Shown: in pieces, positions 50,784 through 58,143 of the stretch
Layout: each line of letters opens with the position of its first letter
How positions within the stretch are numbered: the stretch's first letter is position 1
From: Frankiaceae bacterium
Lineage (GTDB): Bacteria; Actinomycetota; Actinomycetes; BP-191
Assembly: GCA_030840645.1 (NCBI GenBank)
Contig: JAVEEC010000056.1
Span: forward strand, 1-64,000
DNA: 64,000 bases
Reading direction: 5' to 3'
Notes under the pieces: model-generated
Databases searched by the model: none
Told to the model about the DNA's origin: nothing
Seen by the model: the letters and a program-made list of their open reading frames with translations, nothing else
Position numbers and translations under genes: made by a program

Positions 50784-52751
50784 GTGCACCCGGACGACGT
50801 TCTCGCCTCGCTCGACGACGAGCAGCGCGCCGCCGTGCTCGCGGTCAGCGGGCCGGTCTGCATCCTCGCGGGCGCCGGCACCGGAAAGACGCGGACGATC
50901 ACGCACCGGATCGCGTACGCCGCCCTCACCGGCGCCGTGCAGCCGGAGCACGTGCTGGCCGTGACGTTCACCGCGCGGGCGGCGGGCGAGCTGCGCGGGC
51001 GGCTGCGCGCGCTCGGCGTCGAGCGGGTCCAGGCCAGGACGTTCCACGCCGCCGCGCTGCGGCAGCTCACCTACTTCTGGCCGCGCGTCGTCGGCGGCGA
51101 GGTGCCCTCGCTCGTGCAGTCGAAGTTCGCGCTCGTCGGCAACGCCGCCGGGCGCAACCGCCTCTCGGCGCGCGGCCCCGAGCTGCGCGACCTCGTCGCC
51201 GAGATCGAGTGGGCGAAGGCCCGGCTCGTCTCGCCGGCGGCGTACGAGGCCGCGGCGACGGCACTGCACCGCGAGCCGCCGTTCCCGCTGGAGTCGGTGG
51301 CGGCCGTGTACGCGACGTACGAGGACCTCAAGCAGCGCGGCGGCAACGTCGACTTCGACGACCTGCTGATGCTCACCGCGGCCGCCATCGAGGACCACGA
51401 GGACGTCGCCGAGGAGGTGCGCCGCCGTTACCGGCAGTTCGTCGTGGACGAGTACCAGGACGTCTCGCCGTTGCAGCAGCGGCTGCTCGACGCGTGGCTC
51501 GGCGAGCGGACCGAGGTCTGCGTCGTCGGTGACGACGACCAGACGATCTACTCGTTCACCGGCGCGTCCCGCGAGTACCTGCTCGGCTTCCCGTCGCGGT
51601 ACCCGGCCGCGACGGTGGTCCGGCTGGTGCGCGACTACCGGTCCACCCCGCAGGTCGTCGGGCTGGCCAACCGCGTCCTCGCCGGCGGCAAGCGGCTGGT
51701 CGCGCAGCGCCCAGAGGGCCCGGCGCCGGTGTACACGCAGTTCGACGACGAGCCGGCCGAGGCGGCGTGGATCGCGCGGTCCGCGGCCGCGCTGATCGCC
51801 GCGGGGACCCCGCCGCACGAGATCGCCGTGCTGTACCGCGTCAACGCGCAGAGCGAGGTCTACGAGGCCGCCCTCGCGGCGGCCGGCGTGCCGTACCTCG
51901 TCCGCGGCGGGGAGCGGTACTTCGACCGGCCCGAGGTGCGCGAGGCGATGCTGTCGCTGCGGGTCGCGGCCCGTGACGTGCCGTCGGAGGTGCCGTTGGC
52001 GGAGGCCGTCCGCGGCGCGCTCGGGACCGTCGGCTGGGGCCCGGAGGAGCCGGCGGCGCGCGCGGGCGCCGTACGCGACCGCTGGGAGGCCCTGACGGCC
52101 CTCGTGGGGCTCGCCGACGAGGCCGCGTCCCGCCCGGCGCCGGTGCCACTGGCGGAGTTCGTCGCCGAACTGGAGCAGCGCGCCGCCGACCAGCACGTGC
52201 CGAGCGTCGCCGGCGTCACGCTGGCGTCGTTGCACGCCGCCAAGGGCCTGGAGTGGGATGCGGTGTTCCTCGCCGGCCTGACCGACGGGACGCTGCCGAT
52301 CACCCACGCCGTCACGCCGGAGGAGGTCGACGAGGAACGGCGCCTCCTCTACGTCGGCGTCACCCGCGCGCGGTCGCACGTCCACCTGAGCTGGGCCCTC
52401 GCGCGCGCCGCGGGCGGGCGGCGCACCCGGCGGGTGTCGCGGTTCCTCGACGGCATCGTGCCGGCCGCCGCGCGGCCCGCACCGAAGCCGAAGGCCGCCT
52501 CGCGCGAGGCGGCCCGGGACGGGCTCGGGCCGGACGAGCAGGCGCTGTTCGACCGGCTGCGGGACTGGCGGCGCGAGCGGGCGGCCGGGCTCGGGCAGCC
52601 GGCGTACTGCGTGTTCACCGACGCCACCCTCGCGGCCATCTCGAAGGCCCGGCCGGCGGGGGAGTCGGAGCTGGCCGGCGTACCCGGCGTCGGCGGGACG
52701 AAGCTGGACAAGTTCGGCGCCGAGGTCCTCGCGATGGTTGCGGATTCGTAA
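50784..52751 (+). CDS. uvrD2: UvrD2-type ATP-dependent helicase with HRDC domain
   Basis: A 655-residue superfamily 1A helicase: GAGTGKTRTI, VTFTARAAGELRGRL, VVDEYQDVSP, VVGDDDQTIYSFTGA, LVRDYRSTPQVV, LHAAKGLEWDAV and YVGVTRARSHV, followed by a C-terminal HRDC domain (about 575-655: DEQALFDRLRDWR to GVGGTKLDKFG). The tetracysteine motif that joins helicase and HRDC in mycobacterial UvrD2 is absent; a Pro/Ala linker replaces it. GTG 50784 precedes HPDDVLASLDDEQRAAV. Located between mycoredoxin and whiB7 as in mycobacteria. A 3'-5' DNA helicase of repair or replication. Confidence 0.92.
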   Translation: MHPDDVLASLDDEQRAAVLAVSGPVCILAGAGTGKTRTITHRIAYAALTGAVQPEHVLAVTFTARAAGELRGRLRALGVERVQARTFHAAALRQLTYFWPRVVGGEVPSLVQSKFALVGNAAGRNRLSARGPELRDLVAEIEWAKARLVSPAAYEAAATALHREPPFPLESVAAVYATYEDLKQRGGNVDFDDLLMLTAAAIEDHEDVAEEVRRRYRQFVVDEYQDVSPLQQRLLDAWLGERTEVCVVGDDDQTIYSFTGASREYLLGFPSRYPAATVVRLVRDYRSTPQVVGLANRVLAGGKRLVAQRPEGPAPVYTQFDDEPAEAAWIARSAAALIAAGTPPHEIAVLYRVNAQSEVYEAALAAAGVPYLVRGGERYFDRPEVREAMLSLRVAARDVPSEVPLAEAVRGALGTVGWGPEEPAARAGAVRDRWEALTALVGLADEAASRPAPVPLAEFVAELEQRAADQHVPSVAGVTLASLHAAKGLEWDAVFLAGLTDGTLPITHAVTPEEVDEERRLLYVGVTRARSHVHLSWALARAAGGRRTRRVSRFLDGIVPAAARPAPKPKAASREAARDGLGPDEQALFDRLRDWRRERAAGLGQPAYCVFTDATLAAISKARPAGESELAGVPGVGGTKLDKFGAEVLAMVADS

Positions 52752-52771
52752 CGTCGACGGCGGGCCGCGGT

Positions 52772-52807
52772 AAATCCGTTGCCGGATACGGCCACGTCGC
52801 TTAACCT
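52772..52807 (+). promoter_or_regulatory. whiB7 promoter with AT-rich autoregulatory box
   Basis: AAAT at 52772-52775 lies 3 nt before a -35 TTGCCG (52779-52784), 17 nt before a -10 TAACCT (52802-52807). WhiB7 is known to act with the primary sigma factor at promoters carrying an AT-rich motif 3 bp upstream of -35, so positive autoregulation is expected. The transcript would start near 52814. Confidence 0.65.
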
Positions 52808-52849
52808 CCGCGAGGACGTACCCGAACCGACGCCGAGAGGAGGTGCCCG

Positions 52850-53059
52850 ATGGAGACCACGTGGACTGCGACCCGTACGGATCGCGCGCTGACGTCTGCC
52901 CTCGGCACCGTTCCCGCGTCGTCCCGTACGGGCAGCGTCGCGCTCGCCGCCAAGCCGCGGATCAATGGGGTCGCGCCCATGTCCGCGTTCGCCGGCGTCG
53001 CGTCGACGCACGTCGCGGACCAGGAGTCCCACCCGCCTCGAGAGCATCCGGTTGCCTGA
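52850..53059 (+). CDS. Leader peptide (uORF) of whiB7
   Basis: A 69-codon frame with a strong Shine-Dalgarno sequence (GAGAGGAGG at 52835-52843) inside the whiB7 leader. The peptide (start METTWTATRTDRALTS) has no recognisable domain, as expected of a regulatory uORF. Codons 58-65 overlap the left arm of the antiterminator hairpin, so a ribosome that completes the uORF blocks that arm and lets the terminator at 53079-53119 form, while stalling upstream frees it. Confidence 0.7.
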   Translation: METTWTATRTDRALTSALGTVPASSRTGSVALAAKPRINGVAPMSAFAGVASTHVADQESHPPREHPVA

Positions 53060-53093
53060 CCTGACCGGCGCCCCTCGAGGCCGCGGACTCCTG
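53021..53093 (+). promoter_or_regulatory. Antiterminator of the whiB7 leader
   Basis: CAGGAGTCC at 53021-53029 is a perfect complement of GGACTCCTG at 53085-53093, and CCTCGAG at 53036-53042 pairs with CTCGAGG at 53074-53080. Together they make a 16-bp two-part stem which uses bases that also belong to the left arm of the terminator, so the two structures exclude each other. Confidence 0.7.
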
Positions 53094-53119
53094 CCAAGGA
53101 GACCGCGGCCTTTTCGTTT
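53079..53119 (+). terminator. Intrinsic attenuator terminator of whiB7
   Basis: GGCCGCGG and CCGCGGCC form the base, CTCC/GGAG the upper stem with an A-A mismatch between, loop TGCCAA, followed by TTTTCGTTT. It lies 32 nt before the whiB7 start. Confidence 0.85.
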
Positions 53120-53151
53120 CCCCGCTCGAGTCACAAGGAGGTGACCTCGCA

Positions 53152-53421
53152 GTGTTCGACCTGATGGAGGCGGCCGACCTCCGCACGGACCTGCCGTGCT
53201 GGAGCTTCGACCCCGAGCTCTTCTTCGCGGAGAGCCCGGCGGACGTCGAGTACGCCAAGACGATCTGCACCGACTGCCCGATCAAGGCGGACTGCCTGGC
53301 CGGGGCGCTCGAACGGCGCGAGCCGTGGGGCGTCTGGGGCGGGGAGCTGCTCATCCAGGGCGTCGTCGTGCCCCGCAAGCGTCCGCGGGGCCGGCCGCGC
53401 AAGGAGGACGTCGCCGCATGA
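53152..53421 (+). CDS. whiB7: WhiB7 transcriptional regulator (antibiotic response)
   Basis: An 89-residue WhiB-family [4Fe-4S] protein. Cys16, Cys39, Cys42 and Cys48 are the cluster ligands; GVWGGE at 60-65 is the family turn that contacts the sigma factor; RPRGRPRK at 77-84 is an AT-hook, the mark of the WhiB7 subgroup. WhiB7 binds SigA and activates ribosome-protection, efflux and drug-modification genes when translation is inhibited. AAGGAGG lies 10 nt before GTG 53152. Position between uvrD2 and the ABC1 kinase matches mycobacteria. Expression should be controlled by the leader attenuator. Confidence 0.95.
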   Translation: MFDLMEAADLRTDLPCWSFDPELFFAESPADVEYAKTICTDCPIKADCLAGALERREPWGVWGGELLIQGVVVPRKRPRGRPRKEDVAA

Positions 53422-53486
53422 GGGCCGTCACCCCGGCGCCCGCCGGCACCACACACACGACCAAGACCACGACCAAGGAGAACACC

Positions 53487-53651
53487 ATGTTGCTGCTCCA
53501 CGAGGAGCTGGCGCGAAGCCATCAGCAGCGCCTGCTCTCGGAGTCCCGGAGCGCCGGCCGTGCCGCGCGGCTGATCGCCGCACGGCGCTGGGCGCGCCGG
53601 GCGGAGGCGGCGGGCCGCAGGGCCCGTGCCGCGTCGCTCGCCATCTGGTGA
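53487..53651 (+). CDS. Small basic protein downstream of whiB7
   Basis: A 54-residue, Arg/Ala-rich helical protein (LLLHEELARSHQQRLL to ARAASLAIW) with AAGGAG 6 nt before ATG 53487. An in-frame ATG at 53418 that overlaps the whiB7 stop (ATGA) would give 77 residues and translational coupling. Similar short LHEELAR-type proteins are scattered in actinobacteria; function unknown. Co-transcribed with whiB7 up to the terminator at 53683. Confidence 0.65.
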   Translation: MLLLHEELARSHQQRLLSESRSAGRAARLIAARRWARRAEAAGRRARAASLAIW

Positions 53652-53682
53652 GCGCCGTTCCTCCGCACTCCGTTCGGAACCA

Positions 53683-53716
53683 CGAAAGGCCCGGCATCTC
53701 GATGCCGGGCCTTTCG
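53683..53716 (+). terminator. Terminator of the whiB7 transcription unit
   Basis: A perfect 15-bp stem, CGAAAGGCCCGGCAT and its complement, with a CTCG loop. Confidence 0.9.
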
Positions 53717-53741
53717 CGTACCGCCGCGCGTAGCGCGGGCC

Positions 53742-53841
53742 GGTGTGCCGCGTCCCCCTCAGAACGCGCACACCATGGGCGGCGGGCGGCCCGGTGTCCC
53801 CCTCAGAACACCGAGCCGCCCTGGGCGAGCCCGAAGGCTCG
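53742..53841 (+). ncRNA. Twin hairpins with identical C-rich loops (6C-like candidate)
   Basis: Two stable hairpins, 53742-53774 and 53784-53821, each expose the loop TCCCCCTCAGAA. The first stem is GGTGTGC(C)GCG/CGCGCACACC; the second GGGCGGC-GGTGT/ACACC-GCCGCCC with a 2-nt internal mismatch. A third hairpin, CGAGCC-CGAA-GGCTCG, ends at 53841. Two hairpins with C-rich loops are the plan of the actinobacterial 6C sRNA, though only five Cs occur here. It could instead be the leader of the gene at 53937. No promoter was identified. Confidence 0.45.
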
Positions 53842-53936
53842 CGTCATGCCGCGTCCACGTAGAGCCCTCGGCATCGATCTTGGTTCGCTGTAGCGCCGGC
53901 GGAGCTCCGGCTGCGGGTCGGCGCTACCGTCTCCCC

Positions 53937-54119
53937 ATGGCGAAGGACGAGAAGCCGCCGCCCGCGTACTGCACGTGGTGCGGGACGCAGGCGCCGGACG
54001 GCGCGCCGCCGACGTGGACGGTGCAGACCAGCGAACGCGGCCTGCAGACGTTGTGCGAGGCGTGCACGCGGTCGAACCTGCGATCCATCGAGGCGAACCT
54101 CAGCACCGACTACTGGTAG
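53937..54119 (+). CDS. Small zinc-ribbon-like protein
   Basis: A 60-residue protein with CTWCG (residues 12-16) and CEACTR, a C-x2-C...C-x2-C pattern that suggests one zinc knuckle. Such short proteins occur next to whiB7 or ABC1-kinase genes in other actinobacteria, as far as I recall; no function is known. ATG 53937 has no clear Shine-Dalgarno sequence. Convergent with the ABC1 kinase gene, one base apart. Confidence 0.75.
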   Translation: MAKDEKPPPAYCTWCGTQAPDGAPPTWTVQTSERGLQTLCEACTRSNLRSIEANLSTDYW

Positions 54120-54120
54120 G

Positions 54121-55656
54121 TCACGGCTCCCGCTTCGCGCTCTGCCGCTTCGCGGGCGTCGCGCTCTGCCTCTTGGCGGGCTTCGGGCTCTGCCTCGTGC
54201 CGGCCTTCGGGCTCTGCGTGCTGGCGGCCGTCGGGATCGCCGCCTTCTCGGCCTTCGTCGTCGCGGCCTTGCTCGCGAGCGCGACCTTCCGCGCCGGTGC
54301 CTTCGTGGCTGGCGGTCGCACCCGTGCGCGCCGCGGCGCCCGGGCCGCCTCGGCGAAGCCGGGCAGGTACGTCTCGGCGATCGCCCGGAAGTCGCCACTG
54401 GCGCCGAGCTGGCAGAGCACACCGGTCGTCCCCGCGGAGACGCGGTGCACGAGCAGGTAGGTCGGCGGCAGGTTGAACTGGCGGCCGGTGCGGTAGTCGG
54501 CGCTGCGCGGGTCGCCCAGCCGGACGCCCTGCGTTCGCAGCCACTCGCGGCTGAACGTGAACGAGTGCGTCGCGATCGATTCCAGCAGGGGGCCGAAGTA
54601 CTCCAGCACCGCGGTCGGCGGCACCTCGTGCCCCGGGCGGATGAACCCCTCCTCGCGGAACAGCGCCGCCACCTGCTCGGCATGCCCGTCGAGCGTGTAC
54701 CTGGCGATCCGGCCGAGCGCCGGAGGGAGGCCGCCGGGCAGGCGCGCAACCGCGCCGAAGTCGAGCACGACGAGGCGGCCGTCATCGGTGAGCCGGAAGT
54801 TCCCCGGATGCGGGTCGGCGTGCAGCATCCCGACCCGCGACGGGGACTCGTACAGGAACCGGGCGAGCAGCAGGCCGGCGCGGTTGCGTTGCTCCGGCGT
54901 GCCGTCGTTGATGATCGCCGACAGCGGCGTGCCCTCGACCCACTCGCTGACCAGCACCGTGCCGCTGTGCGCCACCACGTGCGGGATATGGAACGCGGGG
55001 TCGCCGTCGTACGCCGTCGCGAACGCTTCCTGCGCCTCCGCCTCCAGTGCGTAGTCGAGCTCCTCCGCGACCCGCACCTTGAGCTCGGCGATGAGCGGCT
55101 TGATGTCCAGCCCGGGACTGAGCACCGAGAACAGCCGCGCCACCCGTCCCAACTGGGTCAGGTCGGCGAGCAGCGCCCGCCCGGCGCCGGGGTACTGGAC
55201 CTTCACCGCGACCGCGCGCCCGTCGTGCCAGACGCCACGGTGTACCTGGCCGATGCTCGCCGCGGCGGCCGGCTTGTCGTCGAACGACGCGAACGCGTTC
55301 CGCCACTGCGGGTCCAGCTCCTCCGCGAGCACCCGGTGCACCTGGGCAACGGGTAGCGGCGGCGCCGAGTCCTGCAGCTTGGTCAGGGCCGCGCGGTACG
55401 GCTTGGCCAGCTCCTCCGGCAACGCCGCCTCGAACACGCTCAACGCCTGGCCGAGCTTCATCGCCCCGCCCTTGAGCTCGCCGAGCACGCGGAAGATCTG
55501 TTCCGCCGTGCGCTGCTGCAGCTCCGTCGCGACGATCTCCGCCGGGCGCCCGCCGATGCGCTTGCCGATGCCGAGCGTTGCGCGGCCCGCGACACCCAGG
55601 GGGAGTGAGGCGAGCTTCACCGTACGGGTCACTGCCCGGCGCGGGATGTCGGCCAC
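54121..55656 (-). CDS. ABC1/AarF family atypical kinase
   Basis: A 511-residue ABC1 (UbiB/COQ8-like) atypical kinase. The start [21 protein letters not shown] leads into the family KxGQ motif as [22 protein letters not shown] is the Ala-rich loop, VAVKVQYPG holds the nucleotide-binding Lys, [10 protein letters not shown] is the catalytic loop and [10 protein letters not shown] the DFG motif. The last 60 residues are Lys/Ala/Pro low complexity with [17 protein letters not shown]-type repeats. Members support quinone or lipid metabolism; Rv3197 is the M. tuberculosis neighbour of whiB7. GTG 55656 gives the expected family N-terminus. Confidence 0.92.
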   Translation of the reverse strand: MADIPRRAVTRTVKLASLPLGVAGRATLGIGKRIGGRPAEIVATELQQRTAEQIFRVLGELKGGAMKLGQALSVFEAALPEELAKPYRAALTKLQDSAPPLPVAQVHRVLAEELDPQWRNAFASFDDKPAAAASIGQVHRGVWHDGRAVAVKVQYPGAGRALLADLTQLGRVARLFSVLSPGLDIKPLIAELKVRVAEELDYALEAEAQEAFATAYDGDPAFHIPHVVAHSGTVLVSEWVEGTPLSAIINDGTPEQRNRAGLLLARFLYESPSRVGMLHADPHPGNFRLTDDGRLVVLDFGAVARLPGGLPPALGRIARYTLDGHAEQVAALFREEGFIRPGHEVPPTAVLEYFGPLLESIATHSFTFSREWLRTQGVRLGDPRSADYRTGRQFNLPPTYLLVHRVSAGTTGVLCQLGASGDFRAIAETYLPGFAEAARAPRRARVRPPATKAPARKVALASKAATTKAEKAAIPTAASTQSPKAGTRQSPKPAKRQSATPAKRQSAKREP

Positions 55657-56021
55657 CCGGCCATCATCGCCTGCCGGCGCGGCCCGCACACTCCGGACCT
55701 CCGACCGCCGACGGCGAGCCGACCCCGGACCCCGACGGCGAGCCGGACCTCGGCCCCGATGCGGGCCGGACCTCGGTCCCCGATGCGGGCCGGACCTCGG
55801 TCCCCGATGCGAGCCAGACCTCGGCCCCACGGCCGCGCCGAAGGCGCCCCGATGGCGGCCGCAACCTCGCGCTCGGACCGCGGGCCGGACCTCGGGCAGT
55901 GACCGCACCTCGACCCACTCGCGGTGCCGCCGCGCGTCGTGACGGCGCAACTTCGCCTGCGCCGCGTACTCCTGTGCCGTACCGACCTGCGGCGGACCGC
56001 GCGCGGTGCGAGGGAACGCCG
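55657..56021. other. Intergenic region with minisatellite
   Basis: This 365-bp stretch upstream of the ABC1 kinase holds no convincing gene. Its frames are low-complexity translations of the tandem repeat at 55743-55830. The promoter of the kinase gene should lie here but no clear -10/-35 was found. Confidence 0.6.
55743..55830. repeat. 24-bp tandem repeat
   Basis: Units CCGGACCTCGGTCCCCGATG with four more bases start at 55743, 55766, 55790 and 55814 (23, 24, 24 bp), with more decayed copies to the left. Each unit includes the dyad GGACC-TC-GGTCC. The core is shared, inverted, with the array at 2463. Confidence 0.75.
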
Positions 56022-57272
56022 TCATCCGCTCGCCTCGTTCGCGTTCACCGTCGCGCGCTGCATGCCGCTGTCCGCCGGCCCGCTGCCCGTCGCCGACCTG
56101 CCCGCCGGCTCCTGCTCGGCAGCGCTGGCCTCCCGTTCCGCCTTCGCTGCCGCGGCGAGGGCGGCCTCGACCCGCGCCGCGCGTTCGGCCGCCTCCGCCG
56201 CGGCGATCGCCTCCGCGGCACCGCACGGGCAGTCGACGTGGGGTGTCCAGGTCCGCCGCCGCACCGTCCAGTCCGGGAGCCGCAACTCCAACGTCGCGTC
56301 CACGCACCGCGACAGCCCCGGTCCCATGAGATGCGCCAGCACCTGGCCCGCGGTCAGCGCGGCGACGCCCGCCGCCAGCGCCACGTCGCACGCGGCCTCC
56401 GTGTCGTACGCGCTCTCGGCGGCGAGCTGGGCGGCGAGCACCGGCCAGGACGGGTCGCGTGCGCCGCGGTGCAGGTCGAGGCAGCGCGGGCAGGACGAAC
56501 GCCCCGGGCGGACGAGCGGGCCGACGATGCCGTACGTCTCCCGCACGCCGGTCACCAGATACGGCAGGCCGACGACCCGGAACAGCTCGATCAACGGTGC
56601 CGGCGGCACCAGCCAGCCGTCGCAGGCGACGACGGCGATCTCGGCGGTCCGACAGTCGTTCGCGTCGGGTGGCCGCACCGCGCCGTCCACGGAAGCCGCA
56701 CCCGCGCGCTGCGCGGCCGTCACGGCGGCGAGCGCGCGCGCATGCCCGTCGTCCCCGGGCGTCAGCCCACCGGGAACGGCGTCCCGCGGGCCGGCCAGCC
56801 GTTCGTCGCGGACGGCGACGTGCCCGACCCCGGCAGCCGCGAGCAACGACGCGACGAGCGCGCCGACCCGCCCCGCGCCGACGACGAGGACCGAAGCGCC
56901 GCGACGGTCCTCCAGCGAACGCGCTCCCGCGCCCGGCTTGGTCGTCAGCAGCGTCAGCGTCGCGAGGTCCGGCTGCAGGCGGGCACGTTCCGCGACGGCG
57001 AGGCGCCGCGGAACGATGCCGGCGTCGTCGAGCAGGTGCACGTCGCGCAGCACCATGAGCAGGCCGCGTACGTCGGCCGCCGGCACGCCCTCGACCTCAG
57101 CCGCCGCGACGACCTCCTCGGTCGTGCGGGCGCCGTCGAGCAGCGCCATGACGTTCGAGATCGCGCCGTCGACGCCTTCGAGGATCACGGCGTGCGCGGG
57201 GTCGGCGCCGAGCTGCATCGTGTCGTCGCTGCGCCAGAGGCGGCGCAGGGCCGGCTTCAGAACGGGTCGCAC
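56022..57272 (-). CDS. ThiF-fold protein, probable E1-like, actinobacterial
   Basis: A 416-residue protein. The N-terminal 90 residues form a small domain ([20 protein letters not shown], then a winged-helix-like stretch), followed by a ThiF/E1-like Rossmann domain with [21 protein letters not shown] near residue 115. Pairs SCPRC and CPCGAAE may bind zinc. The catalytic Arg/Asp set of active E1 enzymes is not obvious, so it could be a degenerate, RiPP-type or sensor member. The C-terminus is an Ala/Glu-rich helix. GTG 57272 has GAGGTG upstream. In M. tuberculosis the comparable place next to the ABC1 kinase is held by Rv3196. Confidence 0.8.
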   Translation of the reverse strand: MRPVLKPALRRLWRSDDTMQLGADPAHAVILEGVDGAISNVMALLDGARTTEEVVAAAEVEGVPAADVRGLLMVLRDVHLLDDAGIVPRRLAVAERARLQPDLATLTLLTTKPGAGARSLEDRRGASVLVVGAGRVGALVASLLAAAGVGHVAVRDERLAGPRDAVPGGLTPGDDGHARALAAVTAAQRAGAASVDGAVRPPDANDCRTAEIAVVACDGWLVPPAPLIELFRVVGLPYLVTGVRETYGIVGPLVRPGRSSCPRCLDLHRGARDPSWPVLAAQLAAESAYDTEAACDVALAAGVAALTAGQVLAHLMGPGLSRCVDATLELRLPDWTVRRRTWTPHVDCPCGAAEAIAAAEAAERAARVEAALAAAAKAEREASAAEQEPAGRSATGSGPADSGMQRATVNANEASG

Positions 57273-57330
57273 GGGTGGCACCTCGGGTCGCGGTCGGACA
57301 GCATCCGCGAACTCTGGCACCGCGCGGCAT

Positions 57331-57353
57331 CTGTGGACGGCCGTCATCCACAG
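57331..57353. promoter_or_regulatory. Inverted CTGTGGA/TCCACAG pair
   Basis: CTGTGGA at 57331-57337 and TCCACAG at 57347-57353 face each other with a 16-bp phase, 59 nt upstream of the ThiF-like start. Same heptamer as the three direct pairs, different geometry. Confidence 0.35.
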
Positions 57354-57451
57354 GCGGGTGTTGTCCCCAGGTCGCGTAACCCCGCGACTTCTGTCACTGC
57401 CTCGCGCTTGGCTGTTCCTGGGCACATCGGATCGACGGACAGGAGGCTCGG

Positions 57452-57613
57452 ATGAGATCGGCAACGAGGCCGCGGACCCGCGCACCGCCGCACGGGCCGT
57501 TCACGTGGTTACCGTCGCGCGACCCCCGCGGCCGGTCCGGCCGGGCGTGGGCGGAGCGGCCGGGAAACGGGCGACGGCGACGTTCCCGGGGAACGCCGCC
57601 GTCGGACGACTAG
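57452..57613 (+). CDS. Possible small Arg/Pro-rich protein
   Basis: A 53-codon frame with AGGAGG five to six nt before ATG 57452. The peptide is Arg/Pro/Gly-rich with GRRRRSRG near the end and FTWLPSRDPRG in the middle. Good initiation signals and position between two minus-strand genes are the only support; composition could produce it by chance. No function inferred. Confidence 0.35.
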   Translation: MRSATRPRTRAPPHGPFTWLPSRDPRGRSGRAWAERPGNGRRRRSRGTPPSDD

Positions 57614-57642
57614 GGCGCGCCGCGATCGCGGCGCCGTGCGCG

Positions 57643-57795
57643 TCAGGCCTTGCCGAGGATGCGGTTCATCTTCGTGCCGCAGACGGGGCAGGGGCCCTTC
57701 GCCATGCGACGGCCGTTGTCCGTCGTCGTCACCTCGCCGTCGAACTCGCGCTTCTCCTTGCACTTCACGCAGTAGCCCTCGTACTTCTCGGCCAC
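57643..57795 (-). CDS. DUF5679 zinc-ribbon protein
   Basis: A 50-residue zinc ribbon of the DUF5679 family: AEKYEGYCVKCKEKREFDGEV and GPCPVCGTKMNRILGKA, with two C-x2-C knuckles. GTG 57795 has GAGGAGG upstream. Widespread in actinobacteria and archaea; related short ribbons bind nucleic acid or ribosomal components. Function unknown. Confidence 0.92.
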   Translation of the reverse strand: MAEKYEGYCVKCKEKREFDGEVTTTDNGRRMAKGPCPVCGTKMNRILGKA

Positions 57796-58138
57796 GGTGC
57801 TCCTCCTCGTGTCGGCTCCTTGAGGCGAGCGTATAGGCACCTGCGGGAATGGCGGGGAAGGCGCGTGTAGCGGTGTGGTGACGTTGCGTGACGGCGCGGG
57901 GTGTCCCCGCCACGCTCGGACGCGCTGCGGCGAGACGCGGACGTCGTCCGGGGCGGCGGTCCGGGAGTCCGGATGCGGCGACCGGGATGCGCCGACCCGG
58001 GCACCTGGGCAGGGTCTAGGAGGTGCTGCGAAGCTCCTGGTGCCGTCGCGTTGTGTGCAGCCCACGCGCCCCTCTTGAGCGTGGTGATCTTCACAGAACG
58101 TGTCGGGCGGCGGCGAAGCGGGACCGTTTCGCAGATCC
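57796..58138. other. Intergenic region upstream of the DUF5679 gene
   Basis: 343 bp without a convincing gene. The right third is occupied by dispersed element C; the rest is G+C-rich sequence that should contain the DUF5679 promoter, not identified. Confidence 0.6.
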
Positions 58139-58143
58139 CTACT
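58018..58143. repeat. Dispersed palindromic element, copy C (extended)
   Basis: Nearly the same sequence as 29348-29483, with the core at 58049-58100 (ends CGTTGTGTG and CACAGAACG). Its right end contains the stop codon of the sensor kinase (58139-58141), so as with copies A and B it lies at the 3' end of a gene. Confidence 0.75.
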
